From JACQHM01 sp964535215 (GTDB lineage Bacteria; Methylomirabilota; Methylomirabilia; Methylomirabilales; JACQHM01), in assembly GCA_964535215.1 (NCBI GenBank), contig CAZHST010000046.1, forward strand, positions 1 to 24,412: 24,412 nt of DNA, given 5' to 3'. Below, piece by piece: positions 1 through 6,275 of this stretch. Both the position numbers and the translations under genes were made by a program. Position 1 is the first letter of the stretch. Each line of letters starts with the position of its first letter. The notes beneath the pieces were generated by a model that was not told the origin of the DNA, did no database searches, and saw nothing but the letters and a program-made list of their open reading frames with translations.

Positions 1-155
1 CCTTCATCTCCTGGCGGAGCTGGGCGAAGCCGGTGGCCATCTCCTGGCGGAGGGCTGTATCGCCTTCCTTCATCTCCTGGCGGAGCTGGGCGAAGCCGGT
101 GGCCATCTCCTGGCGGAGGGCTGTATCGCCTTCCTTCATCTCCTGGCGGAGCTGG
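1..155. repeat. Perfect 66-bp tandem repeat, about 2.3 copies
   Basis: Positions 1-66 and 67-132 are identical base for base, and 133-155 repeats the first 23 bases before diverging. The unit is 22 codons of the minus-strand coiled-coil gene and contains two related 33-bp halves. More copies may lie beyond the left edge. Zero divergence implies recent duplication, homogenisation or strong constraint. Confidence 0.9.
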
Positions 156-250
156 CCGACTTCCTGCCGGAGGTGGAGGACGTCCGCCCTGAGGTCATCC
201 AGCCGTCGGTGGACATCGTCAATCCGCTTGGACAGCTCTTCCTGGGCCAT
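1..250 (-). CDS. Coiled-coil protein with 11-residue repeats (partial)
   Basis: The minus strand is open from an ATG at 250-248 to the left edge, so only about 83 N-terminal residues are visible and the C-terminus is missing. The protein begins MAQEELSKRIDDVHRRLDDL and then repeats two 11-residue units in alternation, LRQEMKEGDTA and LRQEMATGFAQ. The sequence is charged, has no signal peptide or membrane segment, and carries leucine and methionine at regular spacing, as in a long helical coiled coil. Eleven-residue (hendecad) periodicity is known for slightly right-handed coiled coils. At DNA level, 1-66 and 67-132 are identical and a third copy starts at 133. The start is supported by a GGGG run six bases upstream. 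Function is unknown; it could be a structural or partner-binding protein. The plus-strand reading frame over this segment is a shadow of the repeat. Confidence 0.7.
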   Translation of the reverse strand, partial: MAQEELSKRIDDVHRRLDDLRADVLHLRQEVGQLRQEMKEGDTALRQEMATGFAQLRQEMKEGDTALRQEMATGFAQLRQEMK

Positions 251-475
251 AGCAGCCCCACGATACCATCCGGGGGAGACGCTGTCAAGCTGTTCGGGGT
301 CTAAGTCAAAGGGGGGGCAGAGCTTCATCCGTCCTTGACATCTTTCATCCCCCTGCGGTTAAATGGGGCAGGCAGAAGGCCCTCTTTCCTCAGGGACCTT
401 GGAAGCTTCGATCCGGATTTCGATGAGGTTCCCTGTACGGCGGATCGCTAGCCCGGAGGCTTTAGGAAGTCAGCC
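251..475. other. Intergenic region between divergent genes
   Basis: This 225-bp stretch separates the minus-strand coiled-coil gene from the plus-strand nucleotidyltransferase. No coding frame in it looks real. It holds one sigma-70-like promoter candidate (335-364) facing right and a good ribosome binding site (AGGAAG, 464-469) for the GTG start at 476. A promoter for the leftward gene should also be here, but none stands out. Confidence 0.5.
335..364 (+). promoter_or_regulatory. Candidate sigma-70 promoter for the MNT gene
   Basis: A perfect -35 hexamer TTGACA (335-340) is followed after 18 bp by TTAAAT (359-364), which matches the -10 consensus at four of six positions. Transcription would start near 371, about 105 bases before the GTG at 476. 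The -35 is strong and the -10 only fair. Confidence 0.4.
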
Positions 476-937
476 GTGAAGTTCCCGCTCGATTCGGTCA
501 TCGAAACATTTAAGGCCAAGCTGGGCGATGCTCTCATCGGTGTTGTCCTCTTCGGTTCCCACGCGAGAGGAGAAGGGCGAAGCTCCAGCGATTGGGACCT
601 TTTCCTGATCGCCGAGGTGTTGCCCGATAATCCCTTCGATCGCCAGCTTTTCTTACGATCCCTCCTCCCTCCAACGGCGGGTCCGATCTCGATCGTGGCC
701 AAGACGAGGCGTGAATTCGAGACCGATTTCCCGCCCCTCTATCTCGACATAGCGGCGGATGGGATCGTCCTCTATGATCCTGAGGGCTATGTGAAGGGGA
801 AGCTGGAAGAGATCCGGAGAATCACCAGGCAGGCTGGGCTGAGACGGGTAAGCAAGAAAGGCAAGTTGGTCTGGGAGTGGGCAAGGCCGCCTCGTGGCCG
901 ATGGTGCATTGATTGGAGCGGGGTCTATGGACTCTAA
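476..937 (+). CDS. MNT-type minimal nucleotidyltransferase (antitoxin-like)
   Basis: The 153-residue protein carries the nucleotidyltransferase motif GSHARGEGRSSSDWDL near residues 24-39, the G-S-x-A-R-G...S-D-x-D-L signature of MNT-domain proteins. Its C-terminus (KLEEIRRITRQAGLRRV, then KGKLVWEWARPP) also fits this family, so it looks full length. In MntA-HepT systems the MNT protein AMPylates and neutralises a HEPN RNase toxin encoded next door. Here the stop (935-937) overlaps an ATG at 927 by 11 bases. That ATG opens a HEPN-like sequence which survives for only 28 codons, so the gene appears to be an orphan antitoxin-like enzyme. The start is GTG with AGGAAG six bases upstream. The family call is firm; the present role is inference. 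Confidence 0.85.
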   Translation: MKFPLDSVIETFKAKLGDALIGVVLFGSHARGEGRSSSDWDLFLIAEVLPDNPFDRQLFLRSLLPPTAGPISIVAKTRREFETDFPPLYLDIAADGIVLYDPEGYVKGKLEEIRRITRQAGLRRVSKKGKLVWEWARPPRGRWCIDWSGVYGL

Positions 938-1010
938 GGAGGAGGCGCGGTACAGGCTCCGCCTGGCCGAAGGCTATGTCCGAGAGGCGGCGGAGCTTCT
1001 TGGGGTCTCT
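927..1010 (+). pseudogene. Truncated HEPN (HepT-like) N-terminal remnant
   Basis: From ATG 927, overlapping the end of the MNT gene, the frame reads MDSKEEARYRLRLAEGYVRE and then AAELLGVS. This resembles the first helix of HEPN-domain proteins that partner MNT nucleotidyltransferases. After 28 codons it continues without a stop into the ABC ATPase (MVAIKTEGL), so the rest of the HEPN domain, including any R-x4-6-H RNase motif, is absent. A deletion joining the HEPN 5' end to the region just before the ABC gene is the simplest reading. The overlap typical of coupled MNT/HEPN pairs is still present. GGAG at 915-918 could serve as ribosome binding site. Automatic gene callers may start the ABC gene here or at GTG 894. 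Confidence 0.6.
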
Positions 1011-1940
1011 ATGGTGGCCATCAAAACTGAAGGCCTCACGAAGGACTACCGGGTCGGGTTCTGGCGGAAGAAGGTCCGCGTCCTTAACGACCTGCACCTG
1101 GAGATCCACCCGGGGGAGATCTTCGGGTACCTGGGGCCCAACGGGGCCGGCAAGACAACGACCCTGAAGCTCTTAAACGGCCTGGTGTTCCCCACCTCGG
1201 GGAGGATCTGGGTCCTGGGGCGGGAACTTCCCGATGTCGGGATCAAGGCCCAGGTCGGCTTCCTGCCCGAGAACCCCTACTTTTACGATTACCTGACCGG
1301 CCGTGAGTTCCTCCTCTTCTACGGCAGGCTCTTTGGCCTTCGGGGGAAGGGGCTTCGGGATCGGGTGGGCTGGCTCCTTTCTCGGGTGGGCCTGGAGGCG
1401 TCGGCCGACCTTCAGCTCCGGAAATACTCCAAGGGGATGCTCCAGCGGATCGGGCTGGCCCAGGCCCTGATCAACGATCCCGTGCTGGTCATCCTGGACG
1501 AGCCGATGTCGGGGCTGGATCCCATCGGCCGGCGGGAGGTCCGGGACCTGATCCTCCGGCTGAAGGAGGAGGGGAAAACCATCTTCTTCAGCTCCCACAT
1601 CATCCCGGACGTGGAGGATCTCTGCGATCGGGTCGGGATCCTGGTCGGGGGGCGCCTCGTCAAAGTCGGGAGGCTGGAGGAGCTGCTCCAGGTGGAGATC
1701 GAGGCCGTGGAGGTGACGGCTTCGGCGATCAGCGATGGTTCCCTCGAACGGCTCCAGGGGCTGGCCTTAAAGCCTCCGGTGCGGACCGGGGATCGGGTTC
1801 TCATCACGGTCCGGGACGAGGAGACCCTCCAGGCGGTCCTGGCGCTTCTCGTGGAGGCCAAGGCCCGGATCCACTCCGTGCTTCCCCACCGGCGGGGTCT
1901 GGAAGAGTACTTCCTCCAGTCGTTAGTGGGTAGCAGGTAG
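1011..1940 (+). CDS. ABC transporter ATP-binding protein
   Basis: From ATG 1011 the product is 309 residues, usual for ATPases of ABC-2 exporters. It shows a Walker A motif (GPNGAGKTT), a signature of the form YSKGMLQRIGLAQAL, where SKGM replaces the classical LSGGQ as is common in this subfamily, a Walker B with catalytic glutamate (LVILDEP), a D-loop (SGLDP) and an H-loop histidine (FFSSHI). It should bind the permease encoded at 1996 and power export or membrane organisation; the substrate cannot be read from the sequence. The start at 1011 is chosen because MVAIKTEGLTKDY is where homologous ATPases begin, with GGGG at 1002-1005 upstream. The frame stays open upstream to 894 because it is joined to a HEPN-like remnant. 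Confidence 0.9.
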   Translation: MVAIKTEGLTKDYRVGFWRKKVRVLNDLHLEIHPGEIFGYLGPNGAGKTTTLKLLNGLVFPTSGRIWVLGRELPDVGIKAQVGFLPENPYFYDYLTGREFLLFYGRLFGLRGKGLRDRVGWLLSRVGLEASADLQLRKYSKGMLQRIGLAQALINDPVLVILDEPMSGLDPIGRREVRDLILRLKEEGKTIFFSSHIIPDVEDLCDRVGILVGGRLVKVGRLEELLQVEIEAVEVTASAISDGSLERLQGLALKPPVRTGDRVLITVRDEETLQAVLALLVEAKARIHSVLPHRRGLEEYFLQSLVGSR

Positions 1941-1944
1941 TGGA

Positions 1945-1982
1945 TTTCGAAATTCGAAATTCGAAATTCGAAATTCGAATTT
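1945..1982. repeat. Heptameric tandem repeat (CGAAATT), five units
   Basis: Four exact units of CGAAATT lie at 1948-1975, followed by the variant CGAATTT at 1976-1982. The tract is AT-rich in a GC-rich region. It contains repeated TTCGAA cores and the perfect palindrome AAATTCGAATTT (1971-1982). It fills the gap between the ABC ATPase and its permease and ends just before the permease ribosome binding site. Confidence 0.9.
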
Positions 1983-1995
1983 GTTGGGGGGTGGG

Positions 1996-2760
1996 ATGAA
2001 GGTGATTGTCATCGCTTTGAACAGCTTCAGGGAGCAGGTCCGGGACCGGATCCTCTACACCATCCTGGTCTTTGCGCTGGGGATGATCCTGGGGTCGGTG
2101 ATCCTGGCGACCTTGAGCGTGGGGGGGGAGGTCAAGATCATCAAGGACCTGGGGCTGGCTGCCCTCTCCCTCTTCGGGACCCTGATCGCCATCTTCATCG
2201 GCATCGGCCTGGTCTCGAAGGAGATCGAGCGGAGGACGATCTACACCATCGTCGCCAAGCCGATCCACCGCCACGAGTTCATCCTGGGGAAGTACCTGGG
2301 CCTTTTGACCACCCTCTTCGTCAACGTCGCCGTCATGGCCTTTGTCCTCCTCCTCGTCACCTACCTGGTGGAGGGGAGGTGGAGCCTGGAGCTGCTCCCG
2401 GCCTTCCTCCTGACCTTCGTCGAGCTGATGGTGCTCACGGCCGTTGCCATCCTCTTCTCCACCTTCACCACCCCCACCTTAAGCGCCCTCTTCACCCTCT
2501 CGATCTTCGTCATCGGCCGCTTTTCCCAGGACCTGAAGGCCTTCGCCGATCAGTTCGGCGGCCCCGCCCTCCGGGCGGTGGCCTTCACCCTGTATTACCT
2601 CCTCCCGAACCTCTCGAACTTCAACATCCGGGGGCAGGTCGTCCATGGCATCCCGGTCCCCCCCCCCTTCCTCTGGTTCTCAACGCTCTATGGGCTCTTC
2701 TACCTCTCCGCCCTTCTGCTCCTGGCGGCGTTGATCTTCCAGAGGCGGGATTTCAGGTAG
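1996..2760 (+). CDS. ABC-2 type transporter permease
   Basis: The 254-residue integral membrane protein has about six hydrophobic segments, near residues 20-41, 52-74, 100-122, 132-155, 158-178 and 227-248. A cytoplasmic motif after the second segment (KEIERRTIYTIVAKPIHRHE) is typical of ABC-2/NosY-type permeases and probably contacts the ATPase. It follows the ATPase gene directly on the same strand and should form the transporter with it. ATG 1996 is preferred over TTG 1981, because TTG 1981 falls inside the heptamer repeat while ATG 1996 has a GGGGGG/GTGGG Shine-Dalgarno region at 1986-1995. The substrate is unknown. Confidence 0.88.
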   Translation: MKVIVIALNSFREQVRDRILYTILVFALGMILGSVILATLSVGGEVKIIKDLGLAALSLFGTLIAIFIGIGLVSKEIERRTIYTIVAKPIHRHEFILGKYLGLLTTLFVNVAVMAFVLLLVTYLVEGRWSLELLPAFLLTFVELMVLTAVAILFSTFTTPTLSALFTLSIFVIGRFSQDLKAFADQFGGPALRAVAFTLYYLLPNLSNFNIRGQVVHGIPVPPPFLWFSTLYGLFYLSALLLLAALIFQRRDFR

Positions 2761-2765
2761 TCCAC

Positions 2766-3470
2766 ATGAACGGGTGGACGGTCATGAAGGGATTCTACTG
2801 GAAGAGCATCACCCTTCTGGCCCTGGCCACTTTCGGTTTCCTCTCTTTAGGCATCGCCCTTGACCGGAGGGGCCCCCTCCAGGAGGCGGGGGAGGAGCTG
2901 GCGTATCTTCCCTCGGCAAAGGTGTTGAAGCCGGCCCTGTTAGGCTTCGAGGCCCTGGCCGCCGACCTCTTCTGGATCCAGACGATCCAGTACTTCGGGA
3001 AGCACGTGACCACCGACCGGCAGTTTCCGAAGCTCTTCCCCCTCGTGGATCTGGTGACGTCCCTCGATCCCCGGTTCATCGAGGCGTACCGGCTGGGAGG
3101 CCTGTTCCTGGCCTATTTCGCCAAGGAGGTGGATCGGGCCATCGCCGTTTACGCGAAGGGCATCACCTCCAACCCTGATCGGTGGGAACTCCCCCACGAT
3201 CTGGCCCGTCTCTACTATCTGGACCTCAAGGACGACGAGAAGGCCCTGTACTGGTTCAAGCAGGCCGACCAGCTCCCGGGGCGGCCGGAGTACATCCACC
3301 GCTTCGTCATCCGACTCTACGCGGCCACGGGACGGGAGGAGCTGGCCCTGGAGATGTGGCAGAGGGTCTACGAGCAGACGGGCAACGAGGCGATCCGGCG
3401 GCTGGCCAAGGAGGAGATGGAGAAGCTCCTGGCGAAGATCCGGGGGAAGGGGGCCCGGAGGGGAGGATGA
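2766..3470 (+). CDS. Membrane-anchored TPR-like protein of unknown function
   Basis: The 234-residue protein has one hydrophobic N-terminal segment (SITLLALATFGFLSLGIAL), best read as a signal anchor. A soluble helical domain follows. Two stretches resemble tetratricopeptide repeats: RAIAVYAKGITSNPDRWELP with the following DLARLYYLDLKDDEKALYWF, and IRLYAATGREELALEMWQRV. The segment GFEALAADLFWIQTIQYFGK looks like a family hallmark. The tail is basic (KIRGKGARRGG). It begins five bases after the permease stop, so it probably belongs to the same operon and may be an accessory subunit. ATG 2784 (GGTGGA five bases upstream) is an equally good start and would remove six residues. Confidence 0.75.
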   Translation: MNGWTVMKGFYWKSITLLALATFGFLSLGIALDRRGPLQEAGEELAYLPSAKVLKPALLGFEALAADLFWIQTIQYFGKHVTTDRQFPKLFPLVDLVTSLDPRFIEAYRLGGLFLAYFAKEVDRAIAVYAKGITSNPDRWELPHDLARLYYLDLKDDEKALYWFKQADQLPGRPEYIHRFVIRLYAATGREELALEMWQRVYEQTGNEAIRRLAKEEMEKLLAKIRGKGARRGG

Positions 3471-3536
3471 TCGTGGCGTTGAAACCGGTTTGAGGCTTGC
3501 CAGGCCGGTCGTCCTTTGGTATCGTAGATCCACCCG

Positions 3537-4382
3537 ATGGATCCTATCCTGACAGCGGGGTTCTTTCTCTTGGGCCTCATCGTGGGGAGCTTCCTGAACG
3601 TCGTGATCTCCCGCCTCCCCCAGGGGGAGAGTCTCGTCCGCCCGCGCTCCCGCTGCCCGACCTGTGGGAAGCCGATTCTGGCCTGGGACAACATCCCCCT
3701 GGTCAGCTTCCTCCTCCTAAGGGGCCGGTGCCGGGCCTGCGGCACGCGGATCGCCTGGCGGTACCCCGTGGTGGAACTCCTCACGGGCCTCCTGTTCTGG
3801 CTCACCGTGACCCGGTTCGGCCTGGGCCCCTCGACCCCCTTCCTCCTCTTCTTCCTCTCCACCCTGGTGGTGGTGACCTTCATTGACCTGGAGCACCAGA
3901 TCATCCCCCATGGGCTGACCCTTCCGGCCATCCCCCTGGGGCTGTTGATGAGCCTCCTCTTCCACGCCCCTCCCTTCGGGGAAGCCCTGGCGGGCGCCTT
4001 CGCCGGGGCCGGGCTCCTGTACCTGGTGGCCGTCTACGGGGAGGTGCTCCTGCGGAAGGAGAGCATGGGAGGGGGGGATGTGAACCTGATCGCCGCCATC
4101 GGCGCGTTTTTAGGCTGGAAGAGGATGCTCCTCGCCCTCTTCCTGGGGGCCGTCTTTGGGGCTTTGGGCGGCACGCTCCTGCTGGTGGGGCGGAAAAGAC
4201 GGGAGGGGGCGGCGAGCCGGCCGACCAGCGGGGGGGAGAGCGAGCCGGCCGACACGAAGGAGGGCGGCGAGCCGACAGACCCCACCCGGATCCCCTTCGG
4301 CCCCTTCCTGGCCCTTGGGGCCGTTGTGGCCCTCTTCTTCGGGGAAGAGCTGATCCGGTGGTATGTGAACCTCCTCGATTGA
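3537..4382 (+). CDS. pilD: Prepilin peptidase / N-methyltransferase (type IV leader peptidase)
   Basis: The 281-residue polytopic protein has the bacterial prepilin peptidase layout: an N-terminal GSFLNVVISRLP segment, a zinc-binding pair (CPTCG and CRACG), the first catalytic aspartate in FIDLEHQIIP and the second in GGGDVNLIAAIGAFLGW. It cleaves leader peptides of type IV pilins or type II pseudopilins at the inner membrane and methylates the new N-terminus. Three details are unusual. The position usually K in GDxK is N. The D after IIP is H. A hydrophilic stretch of about 35 residues, rich in Gly, Glu, Ser and Thr (residues 218-250), lies before the conserved IPFGPFLALGA. No pilin genes are nearby. 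The ribosome binding site upstream of ATG 3537 is weak. Confidence 0.92.
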   Translation: MDPILTAGFFLLGLIVGSFLNVVISRLPQGESLVRPRSRCPTCGKPILAWDNIPLVSFLLLRGRCRACGTRIAWRYPVVELLTGLLFWLTVTRFGLGPSTPFLLFFLSTLVVVTFIDLEHQIIPHGLTLPAIPLGLLMSLLFHAPPFGEALAGAFAGAGLLYLVAVYGEVLLRKESMGGGDVNLIAAIGAFLGWKRMLLALFLGAVFGALGGTLLLVGRKRREGAASRPTSGGESEPADTKEGGEPTDPTRIPFGPFLALGAVVALFFGEELIRWYVNLLD

Positions 4383-4398
4383 TTGGGGATGGCCGGTG

Positions 4399-6261
4399 AT
4401 GGTGAGGTGGCCCCGGCTCCTGGATTATGCGTCGCAGGTCAGGCTCTCTGCCCTCCTTTTGGTCCTCCTGTTGATCGCCCTGCTCCTCGGCACCACCTAC
4501 CTCTTCGGCCAGACCAAGCTCCGCCTGGAGCGGGAGCTGGAGGCGAAGCTCCGGGTCTTTGCCACGGCCGTGTCGGAGCGGCTCCGGGCCGACCCTGGGT
4601 GGCCCCCGGGGCGGGTCCCCTTCTCCCCTAAGGTGGCCTTGGCCCTCCTGGCATTGAAGCCTGAGGCGCAGGTCTCCCGGGTGACCGTGAAGAGCCGGCA
4701 GCACGAGGAAACGCTCTTCGGCCTCCCGGGACCTCTGGTCGTTCCTTCGGCTCTCCTGGCGGAGGCCTGGAGGGGGGAGATGGTCTTCTCGGAGTTCTAC
4801 CGGGACCCGACGGGGGGCTACTCTCGGACCTTCCTCTTTCCCGTCCAGGAGAGGGGTCAGGTCATCGGCGTCCTGGCGATCGAGGCCAGGGCTGATTTCC
4901 TGGGGTTCCTTCAGAAGATCCGGTGGGTGATGGTCGCCGGCTACGGGGGCGGCCTCCTCCTGGCCGTCGCCCTGGGGTACCTGTTCCTCCGCTCGATCCT
5001 GAAGCCCTACGCGGTGCTCTCCTCGGCCGCCCGGGACTTCACCGCCCTCTCCAGGGTCCCCGTCGCCGAAGCGGAAGGGGAGATCGAGTTCGTGACCCGG
5101 ACGTTCCAGAAGATGATTGACGCCCTTCGGGAGCAGCAGGCGGAGCTTGAGCGGCTCTACGAGGCCGAGCGGAAACGGGCCCGGGACCTGGAGAGCTATC
5201 AGGAGTACATCCTGGGCTCGATCTCCAGCGGTGTGATCAGCATGAAGCCTGATTTCACCATCGTCGTCTTCAACCGGACGGCGCAGCAGATCTTCGGGCT
5301 CTCGGAGGAGGAGGTCCTGGGCCGCTCCTCCCAAGAGGTCTTCGGGGAGAACGGGGAGATCACCATCCTGGCCGAGGAGGCCCTCCGGCTCAAAAGACTC
5401 CACTCCCGGCTCGAGCTGGCCGTGAAGCGGCGGGACGGGACCCTTGTCTGGATCGGCTTGAGTTCCTCCCTGCTCCGGGATGAGGAGGGGGCCATCGTTG
5501 GCCTCACCTTTCTCCTGACGGATCTGACGGAGATCCTGAAGCTCCGGGAGCAGGTCATGTTGAAGGAGTCCCTGGCCACCCTGGGGCAGATGTCGGCGGG
5601 GATCGCCCATGAGTTCCGGAACTCGTTGGGGACGATCCTGGGGTTCGCAAAGCTCCTCCAGAAGAAGCTCCCCCCTGACGATCCTTCCTCGGCCCATGTC
5701 CAGGCCATCATCGCCGAGTGTGGGGGCCTGGAGGCGGTCCTGAGGGATTTCCTGGCCTTTGCGAAACCCGACACGCTCCACCTCACGGAGGTGGATCTCC
5801 CCGGTCTGGTCGAGGATTGCCTGGAGTCGCACCGCCAGGCCATCGAGGCGGCGGGGATCCGGGTCTCCCTGAAGACCCCCCGGCATGAGCTCTTCATCCC
5901 GGCCGATCCCACGGTATTGAAGCAGGCCTTTGTCAACCTGATCCGGAACGCCTGCGAGGCCATGCCGGAGGGGGGGGAGCTTCAGGTCGAGGTGAAGGGG
6001 CTTGGGGAAGAGGGCTATGGCCGCTGGGTCCAGGTCACCATTGCCGACACGGGCCCCGGCATCCCGGAGGAGGACCGGGAGCGGATCTTTGCCCCCTTCT
6101 TCACCACCAAGGAGGGGGGGACGGGGCTGGGGCTGGCCCTGGTCCAGAAGGCGGTGGTGGCCCATGGGGGGAGGGTGGAGGTGGAGGGCCAGGTGGGGAA
6201 GGGGAGCGCCTTCAAGGTCATCCTCCCCTACGGGGAGCGGCGTCGCACGCCCAGGCTCTAG
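4399..6261 (+). CDS. Membrane sensor histidine kinase, NtrB-like, with PAS domain
   Basis: The 620-residue kinase has a transmembrane segment near residues 15-34, an extracytoplasmic sensor region to about 173, a second membrane segment near 175-200, a HAMP-like linker, a coiled coil (EQQAELERLYEAERKRARDL), a PAS domain at about 272-385, and a kinase core. The H-box IAHEFRNSLGTI gives phospho-accepting His404. The N-box is NLIRNACEAM (Asn517), the G1 box DTGPGIP (Asp550), then IFAPFFTTKEGGTGLGLAL. This is the NtrB/AtoS/ZraS type that phosphorylates sigma-54 activators; the partner gene follows 14 bases downstream. The signal is unknown. GTG 4396 is an alternative start; GGGGA at 4385-4389 is the ribosome binding site. 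Confidence 0.92.
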   Translation: MVRWPRLLDYASQVRLSALLLVLLLIALLLGTTYLFGQTKLRLERELEAKLRVFATAVSERLRADPGWPPGRVPFSPKVALALLALKPEAQVSRVTVKSRQHEETLFGLPGPLVVPSALLAEAWRGEMVFSEFYRDPTGGYSRTFLFPVQERGQVIGVLAIEARADFLGFLQKIRWVMVAGYGGGLLLAVALGYLFLRSILKPYAVLSSAARDFTALSRVPVAEAEGEIEFVTRTFQKMIDALREQQAELERLYEAERKRARDLESYQEYILGSISSGVISMKPDFTIVVFNRTAQQIFGLSEEEVLGRSSQEVFGENGEITILAEEALRLKRLHSRLELAVKRRDGTLVWIGLSSSLLRDEEGAIVGLTFLLTDLTEILKLREQVMLKESLATLGQMSAGIAHEFRNSLGTILGFAKLLQKKLPPDDPSSAHVQAIIAECGGLEAVLRDFLAFAKPDTLHLTEVDLPGLVEDCLESHRQAIEAAGIRVSLKTPRHELFIPADPTVLKQAFVNLIRNACEAMPEGGELQVEVKGLGEEGYGRWVQVTIADTGPGIPEEDRERIFAPFFTTKEGGTGLGLALVQKAVVAHGGRVEVEGQVGKGSAFKVILPYGERRRTPRL

Positions 6262-6275
6262 CGGGGAGGTTCGAG

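Noticed and set aside
33..338. Plus-strand repetitive frame (SWRRAVSPSFI repeats)
   Set aside because: The real frame is on the minus strand, where the same repeat gives a regular charged coiled coil with a proper start; the plus-strand product is Ser/Arg/Trp-rich and implausible.
894..1010. A genuine N-terminal extension or HEPN-ABC fusion protein starting at GTG 894 or ATG 927
   Set aside because: The extension resembles the start of a different family and overlaps the MNT gene as a separate partner would; homologous ATPases begin at the 1011 position. Kept as a pseudogene with the alternative noted.
3471..3536. Sigma-54 (GG-N10-GC type) promoter ahead of the prepilin peptidase
   Set aside because: GTGGCGTTGAAACCGGTTTG only loosely resembles the consensus, and the invariant GG/GC spacing is not met.
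3901..6165. A 754-residue minus-strand open frame across the prepilin peptidase and kinase genes
   Set aside because: It is antisense to two clear genes, is low-complexity (Gly, Pro, Leu, Arg, Glu) and matches no domain; long antisense frames are expected in GC-rich coding DNA.
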